Shown: in pieces, positions 51,798 to 59,255 of the stretch
Layout: every line of letters starts with the position of its first letter
Numbering within the stretch: the first letter of the stretch is position 1
Assembly: GCF_031085175.1 (NCBI RefSeq)
Contig: NZ_JAVHUY010000008.1
Coordinates: forward strand, 124,001-188,000
Source of the DNA: Phytohabitans maris
GTDB lineage: Bacteria > Actinomycetota > Actinomycetes > Mycobacteriales > Micromonosporaceae
Direction: 5' to 3'
Length of the DNA stretch: 64,000 bases
The notes under the pieces: model-generated
The model's database searches: none
Seen by the model: only the letters and a program-made list of their open reading frames with translations
Told to the model about the DNA's origin: nothing
Translations under genes and position numbers: made by a program

Positions 51798-53096
51798 ATG
51801 CTGTCACCCGCCCGACTGGCCCGCCGCCGCGCCGGCCTCGCCTGCCTGGTCGCCGCGCCGATCCTGCTCACCGCCGCCACGGCGGTGGACCCGGCGCTCG
51901 GCGACGTGGAGTTCGCCGCCGCGATCGCCGCCGACCCCGGCGCGGCCCGCCTGCACACGCTGCTGCTGCACTGGTCCTGGGTGCTCTTCGTGCCCGGCCT
52001 GCTGGCGCTGCTCGCCCCGATCCGCCGCCGCGGCCGGGTGCTCGCCACGATCGCCTGGCCGGCCGCCGTGCTGGGGCTGGCCACGTTCGCCGGGCTCACC
52101 CTCTCCGACTACTTCGGCCTGGCCGTCCTGGAGGTCACCGACGTGGCCACCTTCGAGCGGGTCGAGGACCAGGTCGGCGGGTACGGCTGGCTGGCCGCCG
52201 GCTGGCAGGTGCCGGGGCTGCTCGGCTGGGCGCTGGCGCCGCTGCTCACCCCGCTGGCCGCCGCGCGGGCCGGGCACACCGGATGGTGGTACCCGGCCGT
52301 GGCGCTGCCCGGCTTCGTGCTGTACCTGCTCTTCGCGATCACGGAACCGCCGCTGTCGCTGGCCGGCCCGGTGCTGCTCACCGTCGCCAACGCCGTGCTC
52401 GCCGCGCGCCTGTGGGCACGCCCGCCGGCAGGGACCGCCGAGGACGGGCCCGCCCCGTTCCGGCGTACCCTCGGCGTGGTCTGCCTGATCGGCGCGCCGC
52501 TCGCGCTGGCCGCGGGCATGGCCACGCTGCCGGGTGGCGCCTTCCACATCGCCGCCGACTTCGCCGCGGATCCCGCGGCGGCCCAGGCCAGCGCGTTCTT
52601 CCTGCACCTGGCGTGGCTGCTGTTCGTGCCCGCGGTCGTCGAGGTCACCGGGCGCCTCACCGGGCGTGGCTGGCGGCTGGCTCAGGTGGCCGGCGCGGTC
52701 GCGCTGCTCGGCCTGCTGCACTTCAACGGCCTGATGATCGGCGACTACGCCGCCCTCGCCGCCGAGCAGGTCCTCGACCCGGCGCGGGTGGACGCGGTGA
52801 CCGCTCGGGTGGAGGGGGACGCGTCGCTGTCGCTCGGCGTGGCCGTGCCCGGCATGCTCGGCGCGCTGCTCGGGCTGGTCCTGGTGCCGGTGGCCGCGGC
52901 CCGCGCCGGCCTCGTGCGCTGGCCGGTGCCGGTGCTGGCCGGCGCGGGGGTGGTGGCGTTCTTCGCGCTGACGGTCGGGCGGGTGCCGGGGCTGGTGGCG
53001 CCGCTGCTCCTGCTGGCCGCGTACGGGCTGCTGGCCCGCGCGGTCGCCGCCCCCGCCGCGAAGCCCGAGCCGGTGCCGCTGCCGGCGACCTCCTGA
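51798..53096 (+). CDS. Duplicated multi-helix membrane protein
   Basis: 432 residues, about twelve hydrophobic segments arranged as two similar halves (about 1-205 and 220-420). Matching blocks: LHTLLLHWSWVLFVPGLLALL with ASAFFLHLAWLLFVPAVVEVT; LTLSDYFGLAVLEVTDVATFERVE with LMIGDYAALAAEQVLDPARVDAVT; and W.VPGLLG..L.PLLTPLAAARAG with VAVPGMLGALLGLVLVPVAAARAG. An internal gene duplication is clear. Divergent from the two-component system and followed by a strong terminator. Function unknown. Confidence 0.82.
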   Translation: MLSPARLARRRAGLACLVAAPILLTAATAVDPALGDVEFAAAIAADPGAARLHTLLLHWSWVLFVPGLLALLAPIRRRGRVLATIAWPAAVLGLATFAGLTLSDYFGLAVLEVTDVATFERVEDQVGGYGWLAAGWQVPGLLGWALAPLLTPLAAARAGHTGWWYPAVALPGFVLYLLFAITEPPLSLAGPVLLTVANAVLAARLWARPPAGTAEDGPAPFRRTLGVVCLIGAPLALAAGMATLPGGAFHIAADFAADPAAAQASAFFLHLAWLLFVPAVVEVTGRLTGRGWRLAQVAGAVALLGLLHFNGLMIGDYAALAAEQVLDPARVDAVTARVEGDASLSLGVAVPGMLGALLGLVLVPVAAARAGLVRWPVPVLAGAGVVAFFALTVGRVPGLVAPLLLLAAYGLLARAVAAPAAKPEPVPLPATS

Positions 53097-53109
53097 CGCT
53101 CCACAGTGG

Positions 53110-53144
53110 ACGCCTGGCCCCGGCCGCCGGGGCCAGGCGTTTTT
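53110..53144 (+). terminator. Canonical Rho-independent terminator
   Basis: A perfect 14-bp stem (53110-53123 with 53127-53140, ACGCCTGGCCCCGG and its complement) with a 3-nt loop, running into TTTTT at 53140-53144. The only hairpin in the window with a clear T-tract; it ends the duplicated membrane-protein transcript. Confidence 0.93.
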
Positions 53145-53155
53145 CCTGGACCGGG

Positions 53156-53184
53156 TTGACAAGGGGCGCGGGGTGGAGCATATT
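53156..53184 (+). promoter_or_regulatory. Promoter of the ArsR operon
   Basis: TTGACA (53156-53161) and CATATT (53179-53184) with a 17-bp spacer, an unusually good vegetative match. The predicted transcription start near 53190 falls in the adjoining dyads. Confidence 0.7.
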
Positions 53185-53216
53185 CAACGTATAGGTTGAT
53201 TAACCAAGTGGTTGAG
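53183..53216. promoter_or_regulatory. ArsR-type operator overlapping the promoter
   Basis: TTCAAC-GTATAG-GTTGAT at 53183-53200, overlapping GGTT-GATT-AACC (53194-53205) and a further GGTTGA at 53210-53215. The spaced GTTGA/TCAAC halves lie over the -10 and start site, as expected for autorepression by the ArsR protein encoded just downstream. Confidence 0.6.
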
Positions 53217-53567
53217 AAAGGCGGCGGGGTGGACCGGCTGAGCGAGGTGTTCGGCGCGCTCGCGGACCCCACGCGCCGGGCGATCCTGGCCCGGCTCGCG
53301 GAGGGTGAGGCGACCGTCAACCAGCTCGCCGAGCCGTTCCCGATCAGCCTCCAGGCCGTCTCCAAACACCTGAAGGTGCTGGAGCGCGCCGGCCTGATCA
53401 GCCGCGGCAAGCAGGCGCAGTGGCGGCCGTGCCGGCTCGACGCGGGCCCGCTGCGCGAGGTGGCCGAGTGGATCGCGGAGTACCAGCGCTTTTGGGAGCA
53501 GCGGTACGACGCCCTCGGCGGATACCTGCGACAGATTCAAGAGCGTGACACCCGAGCGGAGGACTGA
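53208..53567 (+). CDS. ArsR-family transcriptional regulator
   Basis: 119 residues from the GTG at 53208 (MVEKGGGVDRLSEVFGALADPTRRAILARLAEGEATVNQLAEPFPISLQAVSKHLKVLERAGLI). The winged helix-turn-helix is complete; no CxC metal-binding motif is present, so it belongs to the non-metal SdpR-like group found beside SRPBCC proteins. TTG at 53196 and GTG at 53229 are alternative starts. First gene of an ArsR-SRPBCC-DHFR-like operon, with its own dyad at the promoter. Confidence 0.88.
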   Translation: MVEKGGGVDRLSEVFGALADPTRRAILARLAEGEATVNQLAEPFPISLQAVSKHLKVLERAGLISRGKQAQWRPCRLDAGPLREVAEWIAEYQRFWEQRYDALGGYLRQIQERDTRAED

Positions 53568-53568
53568 G

Positions 53569-54033
53569 ATGAGCGACAACCTGACCGTGACCCTGCCGTC
53601 CGACCTGGAGATCAAGATGGTGCGGGTCTTCGACGCGCCGCGCGCGCTGGTCTTCGCGGCGCACTCGCAGGTGGAGCACGTCAAGCACTGGTGGGGTCGG
53701 GGCAACCCGCTCGACTGCGAGATGGACTTCCGCCCCGGCGGCAGCTGGCGCTTCGTGGAGCACGCGCCGGACGGCGACTACGCGTTCCGCGGCGAGTACC
53801 GGGAGATCCGGGAGCCGGAGCGGATCGTGCAGACCTTCGAGTTCGAGGGCATGCCGGGCCACGTCTGCGTCGAGACCCTGGAGCTCACCGAGGAGGACGG
53901 CCGGACCGTGGTCACCAGCGTCACCCGGTTCGACACCAAGCAGGACCGCGACGGCATGGTCGCCTCCGGCATGGCCGACGGCGCCCGGGAGTCGTACGAC
54001 TCGCTCGCCGCCTACCTGGCGAAGCTCTCCTGA
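53569..54033 (+). CDS. SRPBCC/AHSA1-type START-fold protein
   Basis: 154 residues. LTVTLPSDLEIKMVRVFDAPRALVFAAHSQVEHVKHWWGRGNPLDCEMDFRPGGSWRF is the standard AHSA1-like opening; it closes SYDSLAAYLAKLS. The hydrophobic cavity fold binds small ligands. GGAGGACTGAG ribosome site; the ATG lies 1 bp past the arsR stop. Genetic association with ArsR regulators is common in actinomycetes; the ligand is unknown. Confidence 0.9.
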   Translation: MSDNLTVTLPSDLEIKMVRVFDAPRALVFAAHSQVEHVKHWWGRGNPLDCEMDFRPGGSWRFVEHAPDGDYAFRGEYREIREPERIVQTFEFEGMPGHVCVETLELTEEDGRTVVTSVTRFDTKQDRDGMVASGMADGARESYDSLAAYLAKLS

Positions 54034-54047
54034 GCGGCGGGGGAGCC

Positions 54048-54587
54048 ATGGGTAGGTCGATCGTCACGGTGCAGATGTCAGCGGACGCCAGCATCGGCCC
54101 GTCCATCGGATGGTACGAGCCGGACGGCGCGCACGAGGCCGCCGGCGAAGACGAGGTGCGCCTCGCCGGCGCGATGCTGCTGGGCCGCAAGACGTACGAG
54201 GCCCTCGCTCCAATCTGGACGAAGACCACCGGTGACTTCGCCGACCGGGTCAACGGCATCCCGAAGTACGTGGCCTCGACGAGCCTGACCGGCCCGCTGG
54301 ACTGGAACGCCACGCTCATCGAGGGCGACCTCGCCGAGCGGGTGCGCCACCTCAAGGCGGAGCACCAGGGCGACCTGCTGACCTACGGCTGCGGCAAGTT
54401 CGCCTTCGCGCTGGTCGCGGCGGGTCTCGTCGACGAGGTCCACTTCTGGCTGCACCCGGTCGTGTGGAGCGAGGCGGACCGGCCTTTCCACGGCCTCGGC
54501 CGGGTCCGCATGCGGCTCAAGGACTCCAGGGTCTTCGGCAACGGCGTCGTGCGGCAGAACTACGAGCCGCTGTCCGTCGAGCGCTAG
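54048..54587 (+). CDS. Dihydrofolate reductase-like (RibD C-terminal) protein
   Basis: 179 residues. MGRSIVTVQMSADASIGPSIGWYEPDG, AMLLGRKTYEALAPIW, KYVASTSLTGPLDWNATLI, and LLTYGCGKFAFALVAAGLVDEVHFWLHPVVW are the blocks of the bacterial DHFR-like/RibD-C reductase family, an NADPH-binding fold distinct from FolA. 14 bp after the SRPBCC stop with GGGGGAGCC ahead of the ATG, so same operon. Ends 18 bp before palindrome copy 4. Physiological substrate unknown. Confidence 0.9.
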   Translation: MGRSIVTVQMSADASIGPSIGWYEPDGAHEAAGEDEVRLAGAMLLGRKTYEALAPIWTKTTGDFADRVNGIPKYVASTSLTGPLDWNATLIEGDLAERVRHLKAEHQGDLLTYGCGKFAFALVAAGLVDEVHFWLHPVVWSEADRPFHGLGRVRMRLKDSRVFGNGVVRQNYEPLSVER

Positions 54588-54605
54588 CCGGCGGTCCCCA
54601 CGGCT

Positions 54606-54659
54606 GTGATCGAGGCTCCCCTCAAGTCGCTAGAACGACTTGAGGGGAGCTTCGATCAC
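54606..54659. repeat. 54-bp palindromic element, copy 4 (opposite orientation)
   Basis: 24-bp arms pairing at 23 of 24, loop CTAGAA, the reverse complement of the copy 1 loop TTCTAG, so this copy is inserted in the other orientation. It lies 18 bp after the DHFR-like stop and upstream of the sigma factor gene. Probably terminates the ArsR operon. Confidence 0.93.
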
Positions 54660-54745
54660 AGCCACTTCTTTGCGTGGGCTTCTGACCTTTCGGGCCGGCT
54701 CGGCGTGTACATCTATGGCGAGCCGGCGCGCATCGGAGGGTACGG

Positions 54746-55270
54746 GTGGAGGACCGCGATGGTTTCCAGGAGTTCGTGCGGGCCAGGCTGATGTCGCTGT
54801 CCCGGGTGGCCTACCTGCTGGCGGGTGACCACAACGCGGCGGAAGACCTGGTCCAGAGCACGTTGATGAAGGTCGCGCTGCGCTGGCACCAGGTCCGCGA
54901 GGCGGCCGACCCGGACGCGTACGTGCGCCGGATCCTCTACAACGAGCGGATCAGCGCCTGGCGGCGGCGCGGCCGGGGCGCCGAGGTGTTGACCGACACG
55001 CCCCCCGAGCGACCGTCCACCGTGGACGAAGCGGAGGCGGTGGCGCGCCGGCTGATGCTGCGGCGGGCGTTGGCGCGGCTGACCGCCCGGCAGCGGGCGA
55101 CGATCGTGCTGCGGTTCTTCGAGGACCTGTCGCCGGCCGAGGCCGCCGAGGTGCTGGGCTGCTCCGTCAACGCGGTCAAGAGCCAGACCCACCACGCCGT
55201 CGGCCGGCTGCGCGCTCTGGCGCCGGAACTCGCCGAGCTGCTCGAACGTTCCACGGAGGTGCCGAGATGA
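54746..55270 (+). CDS. SigE-family ECF-type RNA polymerase sigma factor
   Basis: 174 residues. Region 2 (FVRARLMSLSRVAYLLAGDHNAAEDLVQSTLMKVALRWHQV...DAYVRRILYNERISAWRRR) and region 4 (ALARLTARQRATIVLRFFEDLSPAEAAEVLGCSVNAVKSQTHHAVGRLR). This matches the SigE-like group expanded in actinomycetes. GTG start at 54746 with GGAGGG upstream. Its ATGA overlap with the next membrane WD40-like gene suggests that protein controls it. Confidence 0.93.
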   Translation: MEDRDGFQEFVRARLMSLSRVAYLLAGDHNAAEDLVQSTLMKVALRWHQVREAADPDAYVRRILYNERISAWRRRGRGAEVLTDTPPERPSTVDEAEAVARRLMLRRALARLTARQRATIVLRFFEDLSPAEAAEVLGCSVNAVKSQTHHAVGRLRALAPELAELLERSTEVPR

Positions 55271-56469
55271 GTGACCTGCGCGAGCTCCTGTCCGATGTGG
55301 CGGAGCAGGCCAGGAGGTACGACGTCACCGACCGCGCGGTGCGGGCGGCGCGGCGGCGGGCCCGGGCGCGCCGGTACGCGCCGGTCGCGGCGCTAGCGGT
55401 GGTCGCGCTGGTGGTGGGCGGCGTCTGGATCCCGCTCGCGTCGACCCGCACCGGTGACTCGATGGTGGCCGGTCCGGTGCCGTGGTTGCCGGAGGTGGTC
55501 GCGGCGCCCGCGCAGGCACCGCCGGTGCTGGGCGCGAACCAGCGCGTGGGGTTGGGCTCGCTGCTCTACCGGGTGCGGGGGCGGCCGGACACGATCCTGC
55601 TCGCCCAGAACGGTCGGCAGTACACGATCCCGGACGCGGGCGATCCGGTCGCCCTGGCCCTTTCGCCGGACGGCCGGTGGCTGCTGCTGGACGTCGATCA
55701 CCGGCTGCTGATGCAGGACCTGCGCGACGGCGGCCGGCGGGAGCTCAGCACCACCGTTCCGGACCGGATCTCCTGGCGCTGGTCGTCGGACGGCAGGTGG
55801 CTCGTGCTCGCACCGGCGTTGGCCGAGACCACGGCACCCGCCGGTGACCACACTCTGCGCCTGATCGACCTGACCGCCGGGGGACCGGTGTGGAGTCGTA
55901 CGCTGCCGCCGGGCACGTTCGTGCTGGGCGTGTCGGGTTCCGGCGAGATCTTCACCGTGTACCTCGGCACGGAGCCCGACGCCCCGCGCACGGGCGTGGA
56001 GTCGCTCGGCGTACTCCACCCGTCCCGCGCGGCGCGGACCCTTCCCCTGCGGCGGATCGCCGGGGTCCTGCGGCCGGGAGAGCAGCTCAACGTGACGCCC
56101 GGCCAGGTGCTGGTCGACGGCTCCCACGCCATCATGCGCACCTGGATCGCGCAGGCCGTGGGCGACGTGACCGCCGTGTCGGCCGACGACGTCCTCGTGG
56201 TCGACACCGGCAGCGGCGCGGCGCAGCGCCGCATCGAGCTGCCCGACCCCGTACTTCGCGCGGCCCCGCGCGGTAGGCCGGCCGACCCGGTGACCGACGC
56301 CCGCGACCTACTGGTGACGGCGCCGGAGGGCGTTCTGCTGCTGCACCACCGGCTCGACGGAACCGTCGACCTGGAGCTGATGGACCGGGAGACCGGCGAG
56401 CTGAGGCTGGCCACCCGCCGCGCCGACGACCGGATCGAGGACCTTCGCCCCCGCGGCTACGCGTCCTGA
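55267..56469 (+). CDS. Membrane-anchored WD40/TolB-like protein, putative anti-sigma partner 1
   Basis: 400 residues. A cytoplasmic start of about 40 residues (MSDLRELLSDVAEQARRYDVTDRAVRAARRRARARR), one helix (about 41-58), then an extracytoplasmic beta-propeller-like region with repeated LSPDGRWLLLDVD and WSSDGRWLVLAP motifs. Start overlaps the sigma stop by 4 bp. Such sigma-linked proteins are common in actinomycetes. The short basic N-terminus could hold the sigma-binding part, although no zinc-binding HxxxCxxC is present. Confidence 0.8.
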   Translation: MSDLRELLSDVAEQARRYDVTDRAVRAARRRARARRYAPVAALAVVALVVGGVWIPLASTRTGDSMVAGPVPWLPEVVAAPAQAPPVLGANQRVGLGSLLYRVRGRPDTILLAQNGRQYTIPDAGDPVALALSPDGRWLLLDVDHRLLMQDLRDGGRRELSTTVPDRISWRWSSDGRWLVLAPALAETTAPAGDHTLRLIDLTAGGPVWSRTLPPGTFVLGVSGSGEIFTVYLGTEPDAPRTGVESLGVLHPSRAARTLPLRRIAGVLRPGEQLNVTPGQVLVDGSHAIMRTWIAQAVGDVTAVSADDVLVVDTGSGAAQRRIELPDPVLRAAPRGRPADPVTDARDLLVTAPEGVLLLHHRLDGTVDLELMDRETGELRLATRRADDRIEDLRPRGYAS

Positions 56470-56541
56470 GCAAAGTGTCTCCCGACCCCCTCCAACCCGG
56501 GGCGGCGCCGCCGACCCCGTCGACACGCAGGAGGTATCCCG

Positions 56542-57852
56542 ATGACGGCCCGGTTGGCACGGGTGCTTTTCGACGCGACGGAGCAGGCCCCACCGGTACC
56601 CCCGGCTGAGGACATGTGGCGGCGCGGACGCCGCAGGCGGCGACGGCGCCGGACCGCCGCGGCGCTGGCCTGCCTGTTGACGGTGGCGGCGGCCCTGGTC
56701 TGGGCACCGCAGCGGTCGCGGACCAGCCTCCAGTTCGCCGGCACGGGCGCGACGGTGCTGCCTTCCTCGGTCGCCGAGCCGCACCTGTGGCAGCGCACCC
56801 TCGACGGCGACCCGAACGGGCCGGTCAAGCTCGCCTTCACCACCGGCCACAGCCTCAACCTGGAGACCGCGCTGGTGCTGGTCGGGGCCGACGACGGCTA
56901 CCGGCTGGACTACACCGAAATGGGCCTGGAGCCCGCCGTGCTCTCCCCGGACGGCCGCTGGCTGCTCGACCGGAACCTGCGCGACCTGGTCACCGGCCAG
57001 ACCCGCGACCTGGACCGCTCGCTCACCGGCTACGTGCCGGCCGTGTGGGCGCCCGACAGCCGCACCGCGGTCGGCGTCATCATGCCGGACGGCGGTGCGA
57101 CCGGCTACGGCCCGGACGGCGAGGAGCTCGACGGCCCGGACGACGAGGCCGTCCTGGTCGACGCCGCCAGCGGTGGCGTACGCACGATCGGCACGTTTCC
57201 GGACGCGACCAGGTGGCAGGCGGCGTTTTCCCCGGACGGCGACACGATCGCCATGCACGCCCTCGGCGCCGGTACGGAAAGCGTGCTGACGATCGTCGAC
57301 ACCGACTCCCCGGACCCGCCCCGCACGGTGACCGTTTCCGAGCGGCAGCGGCTCGCCGGGCCCGCCGCGTGGACGCCCGACGGCGCCCAGATCCTGCTCG
57401 CCGCCGCCGAGGGTTGCGCCTGGGGGGCCCAGTGCGCCGGCCAGACCTGGCACCTCCAGCGGATCGACGTCGCCACCGGCACGGTCACCGACGAGACCAC
57501 GCGCGGCCGGCGCGGCACCCCGAGCGTCGTCGCCTGGCGCGACGGCGAACCCATCGCGCAACTGACCCGCGACGACCGCTCATGCGAAACGGTCGCGCTC
57601 ACACCGACCGGCACGCGGACGCTGCCGCTGACCGCCGCCGGGATCGGCTGCGCCGACTACGCCCGCGACCTGCTCGAGGAAGGCACGCTCGGCGGCCCCG
57701 GCATCGAGCCCTCGATGTGGGAGGCCCAGTGGTGGGCGTACGCGCTGGTGGTCGTCCTGCTCGCGCCGCTTCCCCTGATCGCCCGGCGCATCTGGCGCCG
57801 CAAGCGGTCGCGTGACCAGAACCCGGTTGGCCATGATGGACACTCCCCGTGA
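56542..57852 (+). CDS. Membrane-anchored WD40/TolB-like protein, putative anti-sigma partner 2
   Basis: 436 residues, related to its upstream neighbour: cytoplasmic start (MTARLARVLFDATEQAPPVPPAEDMWRRGRRRRRRRR), one helix (about 39-55), then propeller-like repeats (LSPDGRWLLDRNLRD, WAPDSRTAVGVIMPDGG, FSPDGDTIAMHALG, WTPDGAQILLAA). It has a second helix near the C-terminus (about 397-415) followed by a basic tail. GCAGGAGGTATCCCG ribosome site; 72 bp after the previous gene. Probably a diverged duplicate adding a second input to the same sigma factor. Confidence 0.78.
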   Translation: MTARLARVLFDATEQAPPVPPAEDMWRRGRRRRRRRRTAAALACLLTVAAALVWAPQRSRTSLQFAGTGATVLPSSVAEPHLWQRTLDGDPNGPVKLAFTTGHSLNLETALVLVGADDGYRLDYTEMGLEPAVLSPDGRWLLDRNLRDLVTGQTRDLDRSLTGYVPAVWAPDSRTAVGVIMPDGGATGYGPDGEELDGPDDEAVLVDAASGGVRTIGTFPDATRWQAAFSPDGDTIAMHALGAGTESVLTIVDTDSPDPPRTVTVSERQRLAGPAAWTPDGAQILLAAAEGCAWGAQCAGQTWHLQRIDVATGTVTDETTRGRRGTPSVVAWRDGEPIAQLTRDDRSCETVALTPTGTRTLPLTAAGIGCADYARDLLEEGTLGGPGIEPSMWEAQWWAYALVVVLLAPLPLIARRIWRRKRSRDQNPVGHDGHSP

Positions 57853-58007
57853 GGCCCGGCGCCGGTCGCGCGGCCGGTTGCGGCGAAGTCCACATCAGAC
57901 CGATGGCCGTGCCTTCGGCGGTCGCTTTCGGGGCGGGCTCCCTGCCGGCATTCCGATTTCATCGCGCCGCGGCTCGCCGGCCGCGTGCTGACCGCGACGG
58001 GCCTGGA

Positions 58008-58466
58008 TCAGCGGCGTTCGGCCAGCGCGGCGAGCCGGTCGAGCGAGGCGCGTAGCTTGTCCGCCGTGGTCGCTCGGGCGCGCGGTATGCGCTTGTCGTC
58101 GCTGAGCTGTGTCCAGTCGTAGGTGTGCGTGACACGCGTGCGCGCCGGGTCGATCGGCTCGAGTGCCCACCGCCACAGATGACCGGGTGGCGGCTGGCCG
58201 GGTTCGCTCGGTCGCCACGCGATGCGGCGCCCCTCGACGAACTCGACCACGTGGTTCTCCCGGACACTGCCCACGGTGAGCGCCATGACGAAGACGTCGC
58301 CGACCGCGCGGACGCGCTGCCCGGAAGGCGCCTGGGCCAGGTTGTCGTTGCCGTCCCAGCGTGGCTGCTGCGACGGGTCGGCGATCAGCTCGAAGATCTC
58401 CACCGCGGGCGCGGCGATGTCGCGGCTGGCGGTGACGACCTGCGGTGGTTCATCTGTGCTTGTCAC
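58008..58466 (-). CDS. SRPBCC-family polyketide cyclase-like protein
   Basis: 152 residues from the GTG at 58464-58466. VTASRDIAAPAVEIFELIADPSQQPRWDGNDNLAQAP is the helix-grip opening of the Polyketide_cyc2 group, with WRWALEPIDPARTRVTHTYDWTQL later. Probably a ligand-binding START-fold protein. Stands alone, leftward, convergent with the sigma operon. A TetR gene lies upstream in the same direction. Confidence 0.85.
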   Translation of the reverse strand: MTSTDEPPQVVTASRDIAAPAVEIFELIADPSQQPRWDGNDNLAQAPSGQRVRAVGDVFVMALTVGSVRENHVVEFVEGRRIAWRPSEPGQPPPGHLWRWALEPIDPARTRVTHTYDWTQLSDDKRIPRARATTADKLRASLDRLAALAERR

Positions 58467-58631
58467 GGCAGCATCGAAACACACGGCCGGGCTACGACTC
58501 CGACCGGCTGCTCCGACACGCTGTCGCCGATGTGCGGACGCTCCGTCGCGCACGAGGGGCGCCGCACCGGCCCGTATGACGACCTGCTCTCGGCGGTGCC
58601 GGAGGTATCCGCGCGTCCGTGAGCGTCCGCG

Positions 58632-59210
58632 TCAGGCGCCGGCGAGGGTTGCTCTGACCAGCTGTGCCACGAACGCCTCGGTGATCTGCTGGCCGGTTAC
58701 CAGCGCCCGGTAGTAAAGCGGTCCGACGAGGCGGTCGGCGAGGGTGTCGAGGTCGGCTTCGGCCGGCAGTTCGCCCCGCCGCTGGGCACGCTCCAGCGGC
58801 TGCCGGTCGCGGGCCCGTTGGTGGGTGAGGTGTTCGGCGCGTAATCGAGCCGCCAGTCGGGGGTTGTGCTGGCCTTCGGCGGCGAGCGCGCGAAATACCG
58901 CTCCGGCGTCCGAGGCGGTCAGGAAGCGGCTGATCGCTGTGAGGTGTGTGACCAGGTCCCGCGTCAGGTCGCCGGTGTCCGGTGGGGTCAGTTCCTCGGC
59001 GGCGTCGGTGAGGAAGGCTTCCAGCAGGATGTCGGTCTTCGATGGCCACCATCGGTAGATGGTCTGTTTCGCGACACCGGCCCGCTGCGCGATCCCCTCC
59101 ACGGTGAGCGCGGCGAATCCCTTCTCCACCAGCAGGTCATCGGCCGCCTCCAGGACGGCGAGCCGTGCCTGCTCGCTGCGTCCGTGCCGGTTTCCGCGAT
59201 GCACAGCCAT
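58632..59210 (-). CDS. TetR-family transcriptional regulator
   Basis: 192 residues. N-terminal helix-turn-helix (RLAVLEAADDLLVEKGFAALTVEGIAQRAGVAKQTIYRWWPSKTDILLEAF) and a TetR_C-like ligand domain ending LVGPLYYRALVTGQQITEAFVAQLVRATLAG. Divergent from an O-methyltransferase gene with 45 bp between the start codons and a perfect inverted repeat in that gap. Most likely represses both itself and the methyltransferase. Confidence 0.92.
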   Translation of the reverse strand: MAVHRGNRHGRSEQARLAVLEAADDLLVEKGFAALTVEGIAQRAGVAKQTIYRWWPSKTDILLEAFLTDAAEELTPPDTGDLTRDLVTHLTAISRFLTASDAGAVFRALAAEGQHNPRLAARLRAEHLTHQRARDRQPLERAQRRGELPAEADLDTLADRLVGPLYYRALVTGQQITEAFVAQLVRATLAGA

Positions 59211-59221
59211 CTCCTTGTCTT

Positions 59222-59247
59222 GAGTAGACGCAACGTCCCGTCTACTC
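59222..59247. promoter_or_regulatory. TetR operator candidate (GAGTAGACG-N8-CGTCTACTC)
   Basis: Perfect 9-bp arms at 59222-59230 and 59239-59247 with an 8-bp spacer, 11 bp upstream of the TetR start and 8 bp upstream of the divergent O-methyltransferase ATG. Size and placement are typical of a TetR-family autoregulatory site. Confidence 0.75.
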
Positions 59248-59255
59248 TAGCGGTC

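Noticed and set aside
13572-54659. 54-bp palindromes as CRISPR repeats or coding exons (their frames read VIEAPLKS..RLEGSFDH)
   Set aside because: Copies are isolated, kilobases apart and have no regular spacers or cas genes. The coding likeness is simply the palindrome translated on both strands.
58125-58713. Overlapping plus-strand frames opposite the SRPBCC and TetR genes
   Set aside because: Antisense shadows; the minus-strand products have clear folds.
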